From NCBI GenBank assembly GCA_937885735.1, contig CALABN010000299.1, positions 1 to 29,361 on the forward strand: 29,361 bases of DNA. The letters are read 5' to 3'. This document shows positions 1 to 9,279 of the stretch, in pieces. Both the position numbers and the translations under genes were made by a program. Below the pieces are notes generated by a model, which worked only from the letters and a program-made list of their open reading frames with translations, did no database searches and was not told the origin of the DNA. The DNA is from an uncultured Bacteroidota bacterium (lineage in GTDB: Bacteria > Bacteroidota > Bacteroidia > Bacteroidales > SZUA-534). Position 1 is the first letter of the stretch. Each line of letters begins with the position of its first letter.

Positions 1-103
1 CAATGAATTTATCACCAAATTTGACCATTAGACCAAAATTGTTGCACAATAGGACTCGATTCAAAACACCAAACCGTTCTATTTCAAATCATTATTGACA
101 ATA
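1..103. other. AT-rich intergenic stretch, nothing recognised
   Basis: This is the left edge of the window, before the first terminator. It is AT-rich and I see no open frame of useful length, no RNA gene and no clear repeat. It may be the downstream flank of a gene outside the window. Confidence 0.6.
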
Positions 104-135
104 AACAAAAAGCCCTCCATAAATGGAAGGCTTTT
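104..135 (-). terminator. Rho-independent terminator of the restriction-modification gene
   Basis: The hairpin arms are AAAAGCC-C-TCCAT and ATGGA-A-GGCTTTT around an AA loop, with one mismatch. On the minus strand the stem is followed by a run of T. It lies about 10 bases past the stop codon of the restriction-modification gene. The same hairpin recurs almost identically at 4077-4111. Confidence 0.8.
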
Positions 136-144
136 GAGTAGATA

Positions 145-3100
145 TTAATATTTATTGAACTCGTCTTCGACAATATTTGGATCAATCAATTTGGCTTCAT
201 CAAAAGTCAACCCATACAATTTATAAATACGATAATCAATTTCTGATTCCATATCAGAAGTATCAGAATCGATATCATTCTTTTTGGTTTCTAAAATATT
301 TTTAGCCAACGATATAATTACTTGTTGATTACTAATGTCAACATTTGGCAATGGGAAATTTTTCAAATCATCCACAAGTATTTTGGGGAAATCACCTTTC
401 GTTGCTTTGGGTGAATGATTAAAATGGTAAAATGTAGCCAATTTAGAATTAAGAATGGCCCATATAAATTCATATTCCAACTGTTTTTGATCCGTTTTTT
501 TAACCAATGGCAAAAGTTGCGGATCATTTATTAAAGAATCCTCCACAATACAAGCAATAACACCTGGATTTGTTATTTCTCTAACCACCACACGTTTTTG
601 ATTAAAGAATCTCATATCCACATAAGTTGCAACGTGAGAACCATACTTTACCCAACTGCCTGTTGGATGGTAATTATATTTATTTATATCTCCGCCGAAC
701 AATTCTTGTATCCAATATTCTTCGCTTTGATTCTTAGAATGCCACAAGCGTTCACATTTTATTCTTTTCCCCTCTACTTCACCGTACGTTTTTATTAAAT
801 CCGACAACCTATATGGTATATATCCTTGAGTACAATCAAAGAAACAAGAAATAGTATTATCATTATCTGCTATCTTATTTATTAATGATATTACTCTAAA
901 ATCAAGTTTAAAAGCCAGCCCCCAATTTTGATTCATTTGAAGCAAATCATCTTTCTCTATTTTCATACGCTCTTTTGAAACAAGATCTTTCCACTTATCC
1001 ATACCAGCAGTTGGTCTATAATACAAGCCATCTGTATTTTGAGTAGACTTTCTAAAATGGACTATTGCATTCCTGACAACTGCAGTTTGAAACAATTTAA
1101 TAGACGTACAATCCAACAATTCTTCAACATACCAATTATCAAATATCCTCTTTCTATATTCACACGCATTATTATTAAACAACCACGCATTTGGAATAAT
1201 AAAAGCAAAATCACCTTCTGGTTTCAAAAGTTTTCTTGATAGTTCTACAAAATAAAAATAGATCTCATAACCAGGACAATGACCATATTTCTTTTCAACA
1301 ATTTGCCGATAATCCCCATCAATCTTAACCCCATAAGGGGGATTTCCAATCACACAATCGAACCCCAAATACTTGCCTTTTTCATCCATAACTTCAGGAA
1401 ACTCGATCATCCATTCCAATGAATTTCCATAGACCAACCCCTTACCTGCCTCGCTATTTGAAATTGAATCGCTTTTCTCCAATTCCAAATTTAATTGCAA
1501 CCGATATGTTGCCAGTTTATTTTTAATATTTTTAATTGATTGTTTTACTGCATTTTTTGTTTCCTTATCGCTTGTTCGTTTATATTCAACAACTTTCTTT
1601 TTGTATTCATTTATCTCACGTTCAAAATTGACATCTTTACTTACGGCCGTTCCTACTTTTATGGGATAATAACTCACTAATGAATTACCCGTTTTAATAT
1701 TAATATCAATATTTGGCAACGTCTCGAATTCTCCATCAGTTTTATAATATGCATTTTTCAATAATTCAATCCACAAGCGTAACCTGCATATATTCACCGA
1801 ATTAGGATTAATATCCACACCAAACAAACAATTCTCTATTAAATTGCGTTTTTCTTCAAACAATGATTCCTGAATCAATTGACTTGCCGAATTTTTTGGA
1901 TTATAAACAAATGGTTCGTCGTCATCGTCACAAACAAACAATTCATCATTTTCAACAAACACTTTGTTTTTCAATCGTTTGCCATCCTTTTTCTTTAGAA
2001 TGTGCAACTCTGATTTGATAAAAAGTAACTCATTCAATGCAGAAACCAAAAAATGTCCACTTCCAACCGCTGGATCACAAATTCTCAATGAGTTTATTAT
2101 AGCATTTGCTTTCTCGCTATCTGCAATATCTTTTTCGCACAAATCTTCAAATGTTTTGCACTGCCACCCCATTTCTTCGTTAAATTTCCGAACAACTGTA
2201 CTACGCAATGCTTCACGGCACATATATTCCGTAACAAAACCAGGCGTAAAAAAAGATCCATCTTTATATCCGTTGATTTTCTCAAAAATAAGACCTAAAA
2301 CGGATGCATTAATCAATATTTTTCCTGCGTCACGAGTTAAAAAACCATCATTGTATTCACTTCCAAAATCATAAGCATCAAGAAATTTGAATAAATAATC
2401 CAATATTTTCAATTCACCTGACAATCTATTACTATCTCTATTATTTCGTAAAATTGTCGCCTTATGTACAGGTATAGCATCATCTCTTAAACCTGAAATT
2501 TTATATAGATTCTCCTCTGCTGTCAATTCGAACAGAGAACTGTTTAGATAAGGAACATTTTTGTATTTACTTGCAATTTCGGCATTTCTATCTTTAGTTG
2601 GGACCGCCAACACTTTGAAAAACAACTGATTCAAATCATCAAAGCCAGTAATTTTATTTGAATTCAAAAACAGATAATCTTTATTTCCCTTATGATAATT
2701 AACAAGTTGTGATTCAAGTAATTTTAAAAATAAAATTCTATTAATCCACGTAATTGTCAAAGACAAAGCCGTCTCAAATTGTTTATCCTTATTCGGTTCT
2801 TGATCTTCAATTTGATTTATAGCATTTTCTATAAATGACGCCTTGTTTCGTGAGATTTCATTTAACCTCCTTATTATCTTTTTATTACCATCTTTCACCT
2901 CTTCCAAACCAAGAATATACAGCAGTTCATTGTAAAAAGAAGCATTTAATTCATTTGAATCATTACAAACAAACTTTCGCAAAAGGTGTTGCGGTGACAA
3001 TAGTTTAAAGACATTTACTTTTTCCTTATCGTTGTTCCCTCCTATACATAAAAGCCTAATATCAAAATATACAAAAGGCATTTTATCCTTCACCTTATTA

Positions 3101-3684
3101 ATTGCAGGACTCGCTATTTCTTTGTAGAAAAAAGAAGTGTTATCATTGAACAAATTTGGTTCGACTTCAAATTCGTAATAATGTTTCATCAACTCTTTAT
3201 TGTTAACAAAATATTTCTCAAAATCACAAGCGTCAAACACAAACCATTCATATCCATTTGTTATAACAACGTGTTTCAATTCAATATTATGTGATAACTC
3301 ACGTTCTCGTAGGTAATACAAAAGTGATTCTTGCATTGCCTTTGAATTAATATTCCCTTGAGTAGGGAATTCGTTTTTGTTTCCAGGTCGTTTTGCTTCT
3401 ATCAAAACTTGAATTTGTGAATTGCAATCTGTGGTCTCATATATTGCATAATCTATTCTGTCCTTTGTATTAATAAGGTTTCCACTCTTTTTATAATAGA
3501 CTTCTGATAAAAAACTAGCAATAAGATTTTTATGAAATTCTTCCGATTCTTTTTTTGCACAACCTTGATCAATGTCATTCTTTAATGAAGACAACAGATT
3601 GCAAAACAAATGAAATTCCGAAGTGATTGGTTTTTGACGTAAATAAGACTTATTCAATACGTCCTTAATACTAACTTTGGGCAT
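145..3684 (-). CDS. Type IIG-like single-chain restriction endonuclease/adenine methyltransferase
   Basis: A large enzyme (1179 aa from the chosen start) expected to cut DNA and methylate adenine in its recognition site. The N-terminal part has a PD-(D/E)XK-like nuclease signature: an Asp in RIDYAIYE near residue 78, then IEAKRP near 96-100. The Eco57I-type N6-adenine methyltransferase core follows: SFFTP near 477, SAM-binding motif I DPAVGSGHFL near 537-546, and catalytic motif IV NPPY near 781-784. The remaining ~395 residues should hold the target-recognition domain. An upstream start at 3792 would add 36 residues but lies inside the terminator of the upstream RNA gene. The ATG at 3684 instead gives a start (MPKVSIKDVL) of the kind I recall for this family. 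There are no separate R, M or S subunits nearby. The gene is visibly AT-richer than the genes from 4131 onward, which suggests horizontal acquisition. Target sequence unknown. Confidence 0.88.
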   Translation of the reverse strand: MPKVSIKDVLNKSYLRQKPITSEFHLFCNLLSSLKNDIDQGCAKKESEEFHKNLIASFLSEVYYKKSGNLINTKDRIDYAIYETTDCNSQIQVLIEAKRPGNKNEFPTQGNINSKAMQESLLYYLRERELSHNIELKHVVITNGYEWFVFDACDFEKYFVNNKELMKHYYEFEVEPNLFNDNTSFFYKEIASPAINKVKDKMPFVYFDIRLLCIGGNNDKEKVNVFKLLSPQHLLRKFVCNDSNELNASFYNELLYILGLEEVKDGNKKIIRRLNEISRNKASFIENAINQIEDQEPNKDKQFETALSLTITWINRILFLKLLESQLVNYHKGNKDYLFLNSNKITGFDDLNQLFFKVLAVPTKDRNAEIASKYKNVPYLNSSLFELTAEENLYKISGLRDDAIPVHKATILRNNRDSNRLSGELKILDYLFKFLDAYDFGSEYNDGFLTRDAGKILINASVLGLIFEKINGYKDGSFFTPGFVTEYMCREALRSTVVRKFNEEMGWQCKTFEDLCEKDIADSEKANAIINSLRICDPAVGSGHFLVSALNELLFIKSELHILKKKDGKRLKNKVFVENDELFVCDDDDEPFVYNPKNSASQLIQESLFEEKRNLIENCLFGVDINPNSVNICRLRLWIELLKNAYYKTDGEFETLPNIDINIKTGNSLVSYYPIKVGTAVSKDVNFEREINEYKKKVVEYKRTSDKETKNAVKQSIKNIKNKLATYRLQLNLELEKSDSISNSEAGKGLVYGNSLEWMIEFPEVMDEKGKYLGFDCVIGNPPYGVKIDGDYRQIVEKKYGHCPGYEIYFYFVELSRKLLKPEGDFAFIIPNAWLFNNNACEYRKRIFDNWYVEELLDCTSIKLFQTAVVRNAIVHFRKSTQNTDGLYYRPTAGMDKWKDLVSKERMKIEKDDLLQMNQNWGLAFKLDFRVISLINKIADNDNTISCFFDCTQGYIPYRLSDLIKTYGEVEGKRIKCERLWHSKNQSEEYWIQELFGGDINKYNYHPTGSWVKYGSHVATYVDMRFFNQKRVVVREITNPGVIACIVEDSLINDPQLLPLVKKTDQKQLEYEFIWAILNSKLATFYHFNHSPKATKGDFPKILVDDLKNFPLPNVDISNQQVIISLAKNILETKKNDIDSDTSDMESEIDYRIYKLYGLTFDEAKLIDPNIVEDEFNKY

Positions 3685-3790
3685 AGCGCTTATTTGTTTT
3701 AAGTGCTTGCTTATCCTTTTACGATAATAAAAAAGGCTGATACAACATTTACTTATTATCATTTCGGTTATAACAGGAAGCATAAAGGGC

Positions 3791-3819
3791 AAAAAAACGT
3801 GGACTCAACAAATCCACGT
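3791..3819 (-). terminator. Rho-independent terminator of the small RNA gene
   Basis: On the minus strand a 7-bp stem (ACGTGGA paired with TCCACGT) around a 9-base loop is followed directly by seven T. It ends the long-hairpin RNA just upstream of the restriction-modification gene. Its 5' arm shares ACGT (3816-3819) with the base of the long hairpin. Confidence 0.8.
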
Positions 3820-3945
3820 CTTGAGGCCCTCGAACTGCCTGTAATACCAGATAAGTCAAGCCCACGCAAAGCGCAGGCATTTGTTTGACTTATTCATTGG
3901 TATTACTCCTAAAATTTTCGAGGTTTCAAGACGTACCGAATAAAA
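3791..3945 (-). ncRNA. Long-hairpin small RNA, possibly 6S-like
   Basis: The minus-strand transcript folds into one extended, interrupted hairpin. The basal stem pairs about 3916-3934 with 3816-3834 (ACGTCTTGA against TCAAGACGT, plus CCTCGAA against TTCGAGG). An asymmetric internal loop of about 10 and 6 nt follows. The upper stem pairs GTAATACCA and ATAAGTCAA (3885-3906) with their complements at 3841-3859. The apex is an 8-bp stem GCCTGCGC/GCGTGGGC with a TTT loop. A strong terminator sits at the 3' end. The two-part stem around a central bubble, at about 150 nt, resembles 6S RNA, which mimics an open promoter to bind RNA polymerase, but I could not match it to a known family sequence. A weak -7 box (TTGCTTTG, 3949-3956) lies just upstream. 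A cis-acting role on the downstream restriction-modification gene is the alternative. Confidence 0.6.
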
Positions 3946-4076
3946 ATCAAAGCAAGTGCTTGATTAATAATATAAATATGTTCTTTATTACTTCTATCGA
4001 CTAATTATATAATTTTTGTTACCTATCAACAAATATAATAAGTAATCATTTTTTTTCATATAGTCTCTATATAATC
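3946..4076. other. AT-rich intergenic region upstream of the RNA gene
   Basis: No gene seen. For minus-strand transcription it holds a perfect TAnnTTTG -7 box (TATATTTG, 4030-4037) and the weaker TTGCTTTG (3949-3956). No convincing -33 TTG element was found for either, so the start of the RNA gene is uncertain. Confidence 0.4.
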
Positions 4077-4111
4077 AACAAAAAAGCCCTCCATAAATGG
4101 AATGCTTTTTT
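4077..4111 (-). terminator. Terminator of the DUF3078-to-MFS gene run
   Basis: The stem AAAAAGCC-C-TCCAT pairs with ATGGA-A-TGCTTTTTT about 20 bases past the MFS stop, with a T run on the minus strand. A 22-base stretch of it is identical to the hairpin at 104-135. Confidence 0.8.
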
Positions 4112-4130
4112 GTTATCGAAAGACTCTATA

Positions 4131-5474
4131 CTACTTATCCAAGTTTGGCTTTTCAAGTCCGAAACCCTTACGGGCGTCTTCGCGCTTCAGCAACCAAGCC
4201 AATGCTATGGCCACAAAGCCGAACACGGCGAAAATCAACATTGAAGGGGTGTAATTGGTGACTCCGTCAACGGTGTTTGCGCCATTCACCTTGCCAATGA
4301 GGATTGGCACAAGCGACAAGCCAATGTTCTGAATGTAGAATATCAACGCATAGGCTGTTCCCAACAGTTGCATAGGTATGATTTTTGGAACCGAAGGCCA
4401 CATTGCCGAAGGAACCAGGCCAAATGCCACACCCAATACCACAATCACGGCAACGGCCAGCCACCAAGCATTGACGCCTGGCAATGCAAACACCACGTGA
4501 ACAAATGTAAGCAAGACGGAACCTATTATCATAAGCGTGGCACCCTTGCCGATGCGGTCGTAAAGATTGCCGAACAATGGCGTAAGGATTATTGTGCCAA
4601 ACGGCAACATTGCTGGTATCAAGCCTGCCAGACCTGCTGGAACGCCATATTTGGTTATCATCAACTTTGTGGCAAACTTAAGGAACGGGAAAACTCCTGC
4701 GTAGAACATAAGGCAAAGTGTGGCAATGAGCCAGAACCCCTTGCTGGTGAATATCAACTTAAGGTCAGACATCTTGAATCCGTCTTCTGGCTTTTCGTCT
4801 GATGAGTACGAATTGTCGAGTTTGCGGTCCATAAAGACATACACCACAAACGAGACCATACCAATGCAAAGCATTGCCGAACCCAAACCGACTGATGCAG
4901 AGACACCTCCCATTTTCTGCGCAAACGGCAACGAGAATGCCAATGCACCTGCAGTTCCTATTCGCGCAAGCGCAACCTGCAAACCCATAGACAAAGCCAG
5001 TTCATAGCCTGTGAACCATTTCACTATAACCTTGCTGACGGTGATTCCGGCAATCTCGCATCCCACACCAAACAAAGCGAAACCAACGCAAGCCCATATA
5101 ACTTGCATCTGGTAGCCAAAGAATTGTCCTTCAAACTGATGTCCAACTGCATACCACTTGATTAGCGCGCCTCCAAACATAAGCACTGTTGACAATACTC
5201 CAGTAAAACGAATGCCAAATTTGTCGAGAATGATGCCACCGAAAAACAGCATCAACAAAAAGACATTGAAAAAGCCGTATGAGCCAGAAAAAAAGCCGTA
5301 ATCGTCGCTTGACCAACCCAAGCCACCCTGTTCTTTGGCAAGCGTGAGCAAAGGCTCCAACGGCGACATAACATCAGTAAAGAAATATCCGAACATCATT
5401 GTCAATGAGACAATGACGAGCGTTGTCCAACGAGCCACCTTCGACTCACGCAATGAACTTACCACTTGTTCCAT
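4131..5474 (-). CDS. Major facilitator superfamily permease, possible dipeptide transporter
   Basis: A 447-aa inner-membrane protein with about twelve hydrophobic helices and a charged central loop (near residues 219-232, KLDNSYSSDEKPEDG). The loop between helices 2 and 3 carries LDKFGIRFTG, a variant of the MFS DxxGRR motif, so the superfamily is clear. It starts 22 bases after the pepD stop and closes the gene run before a terminator, so it is probably co-transcribed with pepD and dipeptidyl peptidase IV. From that context I infer uptake of dipeptides or other small peptides, the product of the upstream peptidase and the substrate of the downstream one. The sequence alone does not fix the substrate; sugar phosphates or other organic anions are possible. 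It ends in TAG. Confidence 0.85.
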   Translation of the reverse strand: MEQVVSSLRESKVARWTTLVIVSLTMMFGYFFTDVMSPLEPLLTLAKEQGGLGWSSDDYGFFSGSYGFFNVFLLMLFFGGIILDKFGIRFTGVLSTVLMFGGALIKWYAVGHQFEGQFFGYQMQVIWACVGFALFGVGCEIAGITVSKVIVKWFTGYELALSMGLQVALARIGTAGALAFSLPFAQKMGGVSASVGLGSAMLCIGMVSFVVYVFMDRKLDNSYSSDEKPEDGFKMSDLKLIFTSKGFWLIATLCLMFYAGVFPFLKFATKLMITKYGVPAGLAGLIPAMLPFGTIILTPLFGNLYDRIGKGATLMIIGSVLLTFVHVVFALPGVNAWWLAVAVIVVLGVAFGLVPSAMWPSVPKIIPMQLLGTAYALIFYIQNIGLSLVPILIGKVNGANTVDGVTNYTPSMLIFAVFGFVAIALAWLLKREDARKGFGLEKPNLDK

Positions 5475-5496
5475 TTTTCAATCAATTATTATCCAA

Positions 5497-6954
5497 TTAT
5501 TTAACAGGAATATTCTTCAACGTTTCAACCACCCAAGTGAAATAGCGCTGAACCGAAGCAATATTCACAGCCTCGTCAGGCGAGTGTGGGTGAACAAGAT
5601 GCGGACCACAAGCCACCATATCCCAATTGGTGTACTTTGAACCAAGAATTCCACACTCCAAACCAGCGTGAACCGCCTTCACTTCTGCCTCCTTGCCAAA
5701 CACCGAAACTGAAGTACGACGCATAATGTCAAGTATTTCCGACTTCATATTTGGTTTCCAGCCTGGATATCCGCCCTCAAACTCAACATCGGCTTCAGCC
5801 ATTTGGAAAATGCAACGCATTTGGTCGGCCAAATCTGCCTTTGCCGACTCCACCGACGAACGCAACAAACATTGAACCAATATTTTACCGCCTTCAAGTT
5901 TGACAATTGCAAGGTTGTTTGAAGTTTCAACCAATCCTGGCACGTCGGCACTCATACGCGCCACTCCGTTAGGGCAAGCGTAAACGGCCTTCACCAAACG
6001 GCTACCGACACCGTCGGATATTGCCTGCACTGGCATTTCGGCTAGCTCTATGCTGATTTTCAAATCAGGGTCGACAGTGTTGAGTTCGGCTTTTGCAATT
6101 TTTTCAAAATCGGCAACATCGGCAACAATTTTATCAGCATAAAAATCTGGTACCAAGACAGTTGCAAATGCCTCACGCGGAATGGCATTACGCAAACTGC
6201 CACCCTGAATGTCGGCCAAACGAATGTTGAATTTAGCCATTGCATTATATAAATATCGAGCAATCAACTTGTTGGCATTGCCACGGCCAAGATTGATATC
6301 GATGCCCGAATGTCCGCCACGCAAACCAGTGACAGACAATTTGAAAGCCTTGTGGCCTGTAGGCACGTCCTTGAGTTTTGCGTCGAACACAAACGAACCG
6401 TTGACTCCACCTGCACAACCTACACATAGTTCGCCTTCGTCTTCGTAATCTCCATTGATAAGGATATCACCTTTCAAAATGCCTGGTTTTATGCCATTTG
6501 CACCTGTCATTCCAGTTTCCTCGTCGCAAGTGAAAAGAGCCTCAAGCGGACCGTGCTGAATATCTTTTGAAGCAAGAATGGCCATAGCCGTAGCCACACC
6601 CATACCATTGTCGGAACCAAGCGTTGTGCCGTTTGCCTTAACCCACTCGCCCTCGATTCGTGGTTCGATAGGGTCGTTGAGCCAATCGTGTTTCTTGTCG
6701 CTGTTGGCTTGTGGCACCATATCCATATGTCCCTGAAGGATAACGCCTTTTCGATTCTCCATACCAACTGTTGCAGGCTTGCGGATAATCACATTGCCAA
6801 TCTCATCGGCAAAAGTTTCAAGGCCGAGCGACTTGCCAAAATCAAGCAAGAAGGCACGCACTTTTTCTTCGTGCTTTGACGGCCGTGGCTGTTGTGTCAA
6901 CTGATAGAAATAATTCCAAACAGCCTTTGGTTCGAGGTTTGATAGTGGGTTCAT
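5497..6954 (-). CDS. pepD: Cytosolic non-specific dipeptidase (aminoacyl-histidine dipeptidase, M20C)
   Basis: A zinc-dependent dipeptidase that hydrolyses a broad range of dipeptides in the cytosol. Its 485 aa are the usual PepD length, and no signal peptide is present. The M20 di-metal site is intact: His76 in GHMDM, bridging Asp115 in LGSDNG, the Glu145-Glu146 pair in DEETG, Asp169 in INGDYED, and a late His in PHSPDE near 457. The family's lid domain lies between them. It sits 37 bases after dipeptidyl peptidase IV and 22 bases before the MFS permease. The spacing and matching chemistry suggest all three act in one peptide-use pathway. The short gap upstream contains a small direct repeat (taggattt twice). 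Confidence 0.95.
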   Translation of the reverse strand: MNPLSNLEPKAVWNYFYQLTQQPRPSKHEEKVRAFLLDFGKSLGLETFADEIGNVIIRKPATVGMENRKGVILQGHMDMVPQANSDKKHDWLNDPIEPRIEGEWVKANGTTLGSDNGMGVATAMAILASKDIQHGPLEALFTCDEETGMTGANGIKPGILKGDILINGDYEDEGELCVGCAGGVNGSFVFDAKLKDVPTGHKAFKLSVTGLRGGHSGIDINLGRGNANKLIARYLYNAMAKFNIRLADIQGGSLRNAIPREAFATVLVPDFYADKIVADVADFEKIAKAELNTVDPDLKISIELAEMPVQAISDGVGSRLVKAVYACPNGVARMSADVPGLVETSNNLAIVKLEGGKILVQCLLRSSVESAKADLADQMRCIFQMAEADVEFEGGYPGWKPNMKSEILDIMRRTSVSVFGKEAEVKAVHAGLECGILGSKYTNWDMVACGPHLVHPHSPDEAVNIASVQRYFTWVVETLKNIPVK

Positions 6955-6991
6955 AGTTATTTAGGATTTAGGATTTTTGAATTGTGAATTG

Positions 6992-9250
6992 TCATAAGTT
7001 CTTCAGCAAGAAGTCAAGTTTCTTTGTATAAAGATGATATGTTGTATTACCGCCACGTATTCCGTGATTTTTATCGGTATAGACAAAATACTCAAATTGT
7101 TTGTTTGCCTGAACAAGCGCCTCACTCATTTCGGTTGAATTTTGCCAATGGACATTGTCATCGGCGGAACCGTGTATGAGCAACAGACTGCCTTGCAATT
7201 TCGAAGCGTGGGTTATTGGTGAATTGTCGTCATACCCTTGCGGATTCTCCTGTGGCGTACGCATAAACCGCTCTGTGTAAATATTGTCGTAATAACGCCA
7301 ATTTGTAACTGGCGCAACGGCAATGCCTGCCTTGAACGTTCCGTTGCCTTGTGTAAGGCAGTTTAGAGCCATAAATCCACCGAAACTCCACCCGTAAATT
7401 CCCACACGTTCAGGGTCGATGAACGGCAATGTCTTCAGATAATTTGCACCGTTCAACTGGTCGGCGAGTTCATACTTGCCCAATTGCAGATATGTCAATT
7501 TACGGAACTCCTCGCCACGCGCGCCCGTGCCCCGACCGTCGCAACAGAACACCACATATCCGTTTGACGTGAGCGCCTGCTCCCAACCAATCGAAAACTC
7601 ATTGAGCACCCTTTGCGAGTTTGGCCCGCTATATTGAACCATAAGCACTGGATATCGCTTTGCGGAATCAAAATCGACTGGCTTCATCATCCACGCATTC
7701 AGGCTGATGCCTTCAGGTGTGGTAAATGAGAGAAACTCCTTACGGCTCACCTTGCGCGACTCAAGCACCTCAACCAGTCGGGCATTGTCCTCTAATACGC
7801 GCAACTGCTTGCCACTACGGTCGTGAAGGGTATATACGGTTGGTGTATTGGCATCTGAATAAATGTTGATATAGAACTTGAAACCCTTGCTGAAAACGAC
7901 CTCATTGGTTCCAATGCGCTGACTGATTTTTGTCTTGCGCTTACCGTCGGCGCTTATAGAATAAATGTCGCGGTTGATTGGGCTCGATTCGGCACTTTGA
8001 TAAAATACCGTGTTTGTCTTTTCATCGAATCCGATAAAGTCAGTAACGTCCCAATCGCCTTTTGTCACTTGATTGAGCAATGTTCCGTCGGCGCTATACA
8101 TATATATATGGTTCCAGCCGTCGCGTTCGCTCATAAAAAAGAATTTAGAACCATTGGAATTGAATGTCAGGCAATCGAATTCGCCTTCATCGACAAACCA
8201 CTTATTTTGCTCATCATAAAAGACTTGAGTGGAACCTTCGGCAACATTTGCGTAAAGCATCTCCAAATGATTCTGCAAACGGTTAAGCCTGAAAACCACC
8301 AATTTTCCTGCTGGCGACCACATTATGCGAGGAATATACTGGTCGGTCTCCTCGCCCACATTGATTTGTATTTTCTGCTGATTGTCAAAATTATAGTTCC
8401 AAACAGTGACTATCGAATTTCGCTCGCCAGCCTTTGGATATTTATAGGAATATGTGTCCGGATACTGTTGTCGGCGAAACATAGAGAACTCGAAAACAGG
8501 CACTTCCGACTCGTCGAAACGACACCACGAAAGGTTCTTGCCGTCGGGCGACCAACAAAAGGCACGGTTGTACTCAAACTCCTCCTCATAAACCCAATCG
8601 GGAATGCCGTTTATGATGCTGTTGAACTGACCGTCGCTGGTTATTTGCGATTCGGTTCCGTCAGCCAGATTCTTGACATACAGATTGTTGCCACTGACAT
8701 AAGCAACTTTTGTGCCGTCGGGCGAAAATGTGGCAACTTGCTGACGACGTTCATCGGAAATCGATGTCAGAGATTTTGAATTTATATCCCAAACAAAATA
8801 TTCGGCAGTAAATGAACGTCGGTAAATATCCTGTCTATCAATATAAAACAGAATTTTTGTCTCGGTTTTGTCAAATACGTAATTTGTAATGCGACTGATT
8901 TTATCGGAACCCATTTGGGAAACCGAAACTATGGTTTCAACCTTCTCCCCCGTCTTGTAACTGAACTTGGCAATCTCGGAATTGTCGATTATAGCCGAAT
9001 AATGAATGCCGTCGGCCATTGACACAATTCTTTCAATGCCGTTTTCGGCGAATGTGCCGTTCTTGAACAAATCGGGGAGATAGCCATCCCCCTTCGGATC
9101 ATCGTCCGGCACGTAGTTTTCGCCTTGTGTGGTGTAGAGCAGGCTTTCGTTCTTGAACAAATCGTCGAGAGTAATCAAACCGGAATTCTGTTCCTGACAC
9201 ATTGCACTAACTGTAAATAACGATGCCAACAATAATGCCAAATGTCGCAT
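6992..9250 (-). CDS. Dipeptidyl peptidase IV, secreted (S9B family)
   Basis: A periplasmic serine exopeptidase that removes N-terminal X-Pro or X-Ala dipeptides. The 752-aa protein has a signal peptide with an apparent cleavage after VSA near residue 16; the Cys that follows does not fit a lipobox. The N-terminal half is a beta-propeller with repeats of the FSPDGTKVAYV kind. It contains DWVYEEE at 218-224, the double-Glu motif by which true DPP IV enzymes bind the free N-terminus. The alpha/beta-hydrolase domain has the full triad: Ser622 in GWSFGG, Asp697 in SADDNVH and His729 in KNHGI. The TTG at 9256 is a possible start, but the ATG two codons later is the normal choice. A 94-base gap with a hairpin separates it from the thioredoxin-fold gene upstream. 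Confidence 0.96.
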   Translation of the reverse strand: MRHLALLLASLFTVSAMCQEQNSGLITLDDLFKNESLLYTTQGENYVPDDDPKGDGYLPDLFKNGTFAENGIERIVSMADGIHYSAIIDNSEIAKFSYKTGEKVETIVSVSQMGSDKISRITNYVFDKTETKILFYIDRQDIYRRSFTAEYFVWDINSKSLTSISDERRQQVATFSPDGTKVAYVSGNNLYVKNLADGTESQITSDGQFNSIINGIPDWVYEEEFEYNRAFCWSPDGKNLSWCRFDESEVPVFEFSMFRRQQYPDTYSYKYPKAGERNSIVTVWNYNFDNQQKIQINVGEETDQYIPRIMWSPAGKLVVFRLNRLQNHLEMLYANVAEGSTQVFYDEQNKWFVDEGEFDCLTFNSNGSKFFFMSERDGWNHIYMYSADGTLLNQVTKGDWDVTDFIGFDEKTNTVFYQSAESSPINRDIYSISADGKRKTKISQRIGTNEVVFSKGFKFYINIYSDANTPTVYTLHDRSGKQLRVLEDNARLVEVLESRKVSRKEFLSFTTPEGISLNAWMMKPVDFDSAKRYPVLMVQYSGPNSQRVLNEFSIGWEQALTSNGYVVFCCDGRGTGARGEEFRKLTYLQLGKYELADQLNGANYLKTLPFIDPERVGIYGWSFGGFMALNCLTQGNGTFKAGIAVAPVTNWRYYDNIYTERFMRTPQENPQGYDDNSPITHASKLQGSLLLIHGSADDNVHWQNSTEMSEALVQANKQFEYFVYTDKNHGIRGGNTTYHLYTKKLDFLLKNL

Positions 9251-9279
9251 TTTCAATATTATAATTCATCAACCACAAA

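Noticed and set aside
1964..2374. 136-aa plus-strand frame inside the restriction-modification gene
   Set aside because: It is the reverse of the methyltransferase core (motif I region) and has no features of its own.
3685..3792. Extended N-terminus of the restriction enzyme (36 extra residues)
   Set aside because: The extension begins within the terminator of the upstream RNA gene and does not resemble the usual start of the family.
3791..3945. Retron msr-msd RNA as explanation of the long hairpin
   Set aside because: There is no reverse transcriptase gene nearby; the adjacent gene is a restriction-modification enzyme.
7997..8779. 260-aa open frame on the plus strand
   Set aside because: It lies entirely antisense to dipeptidyl peptidase IV, whose catalytic and binding motifs are intact, and its translation shows no recognisable domain.
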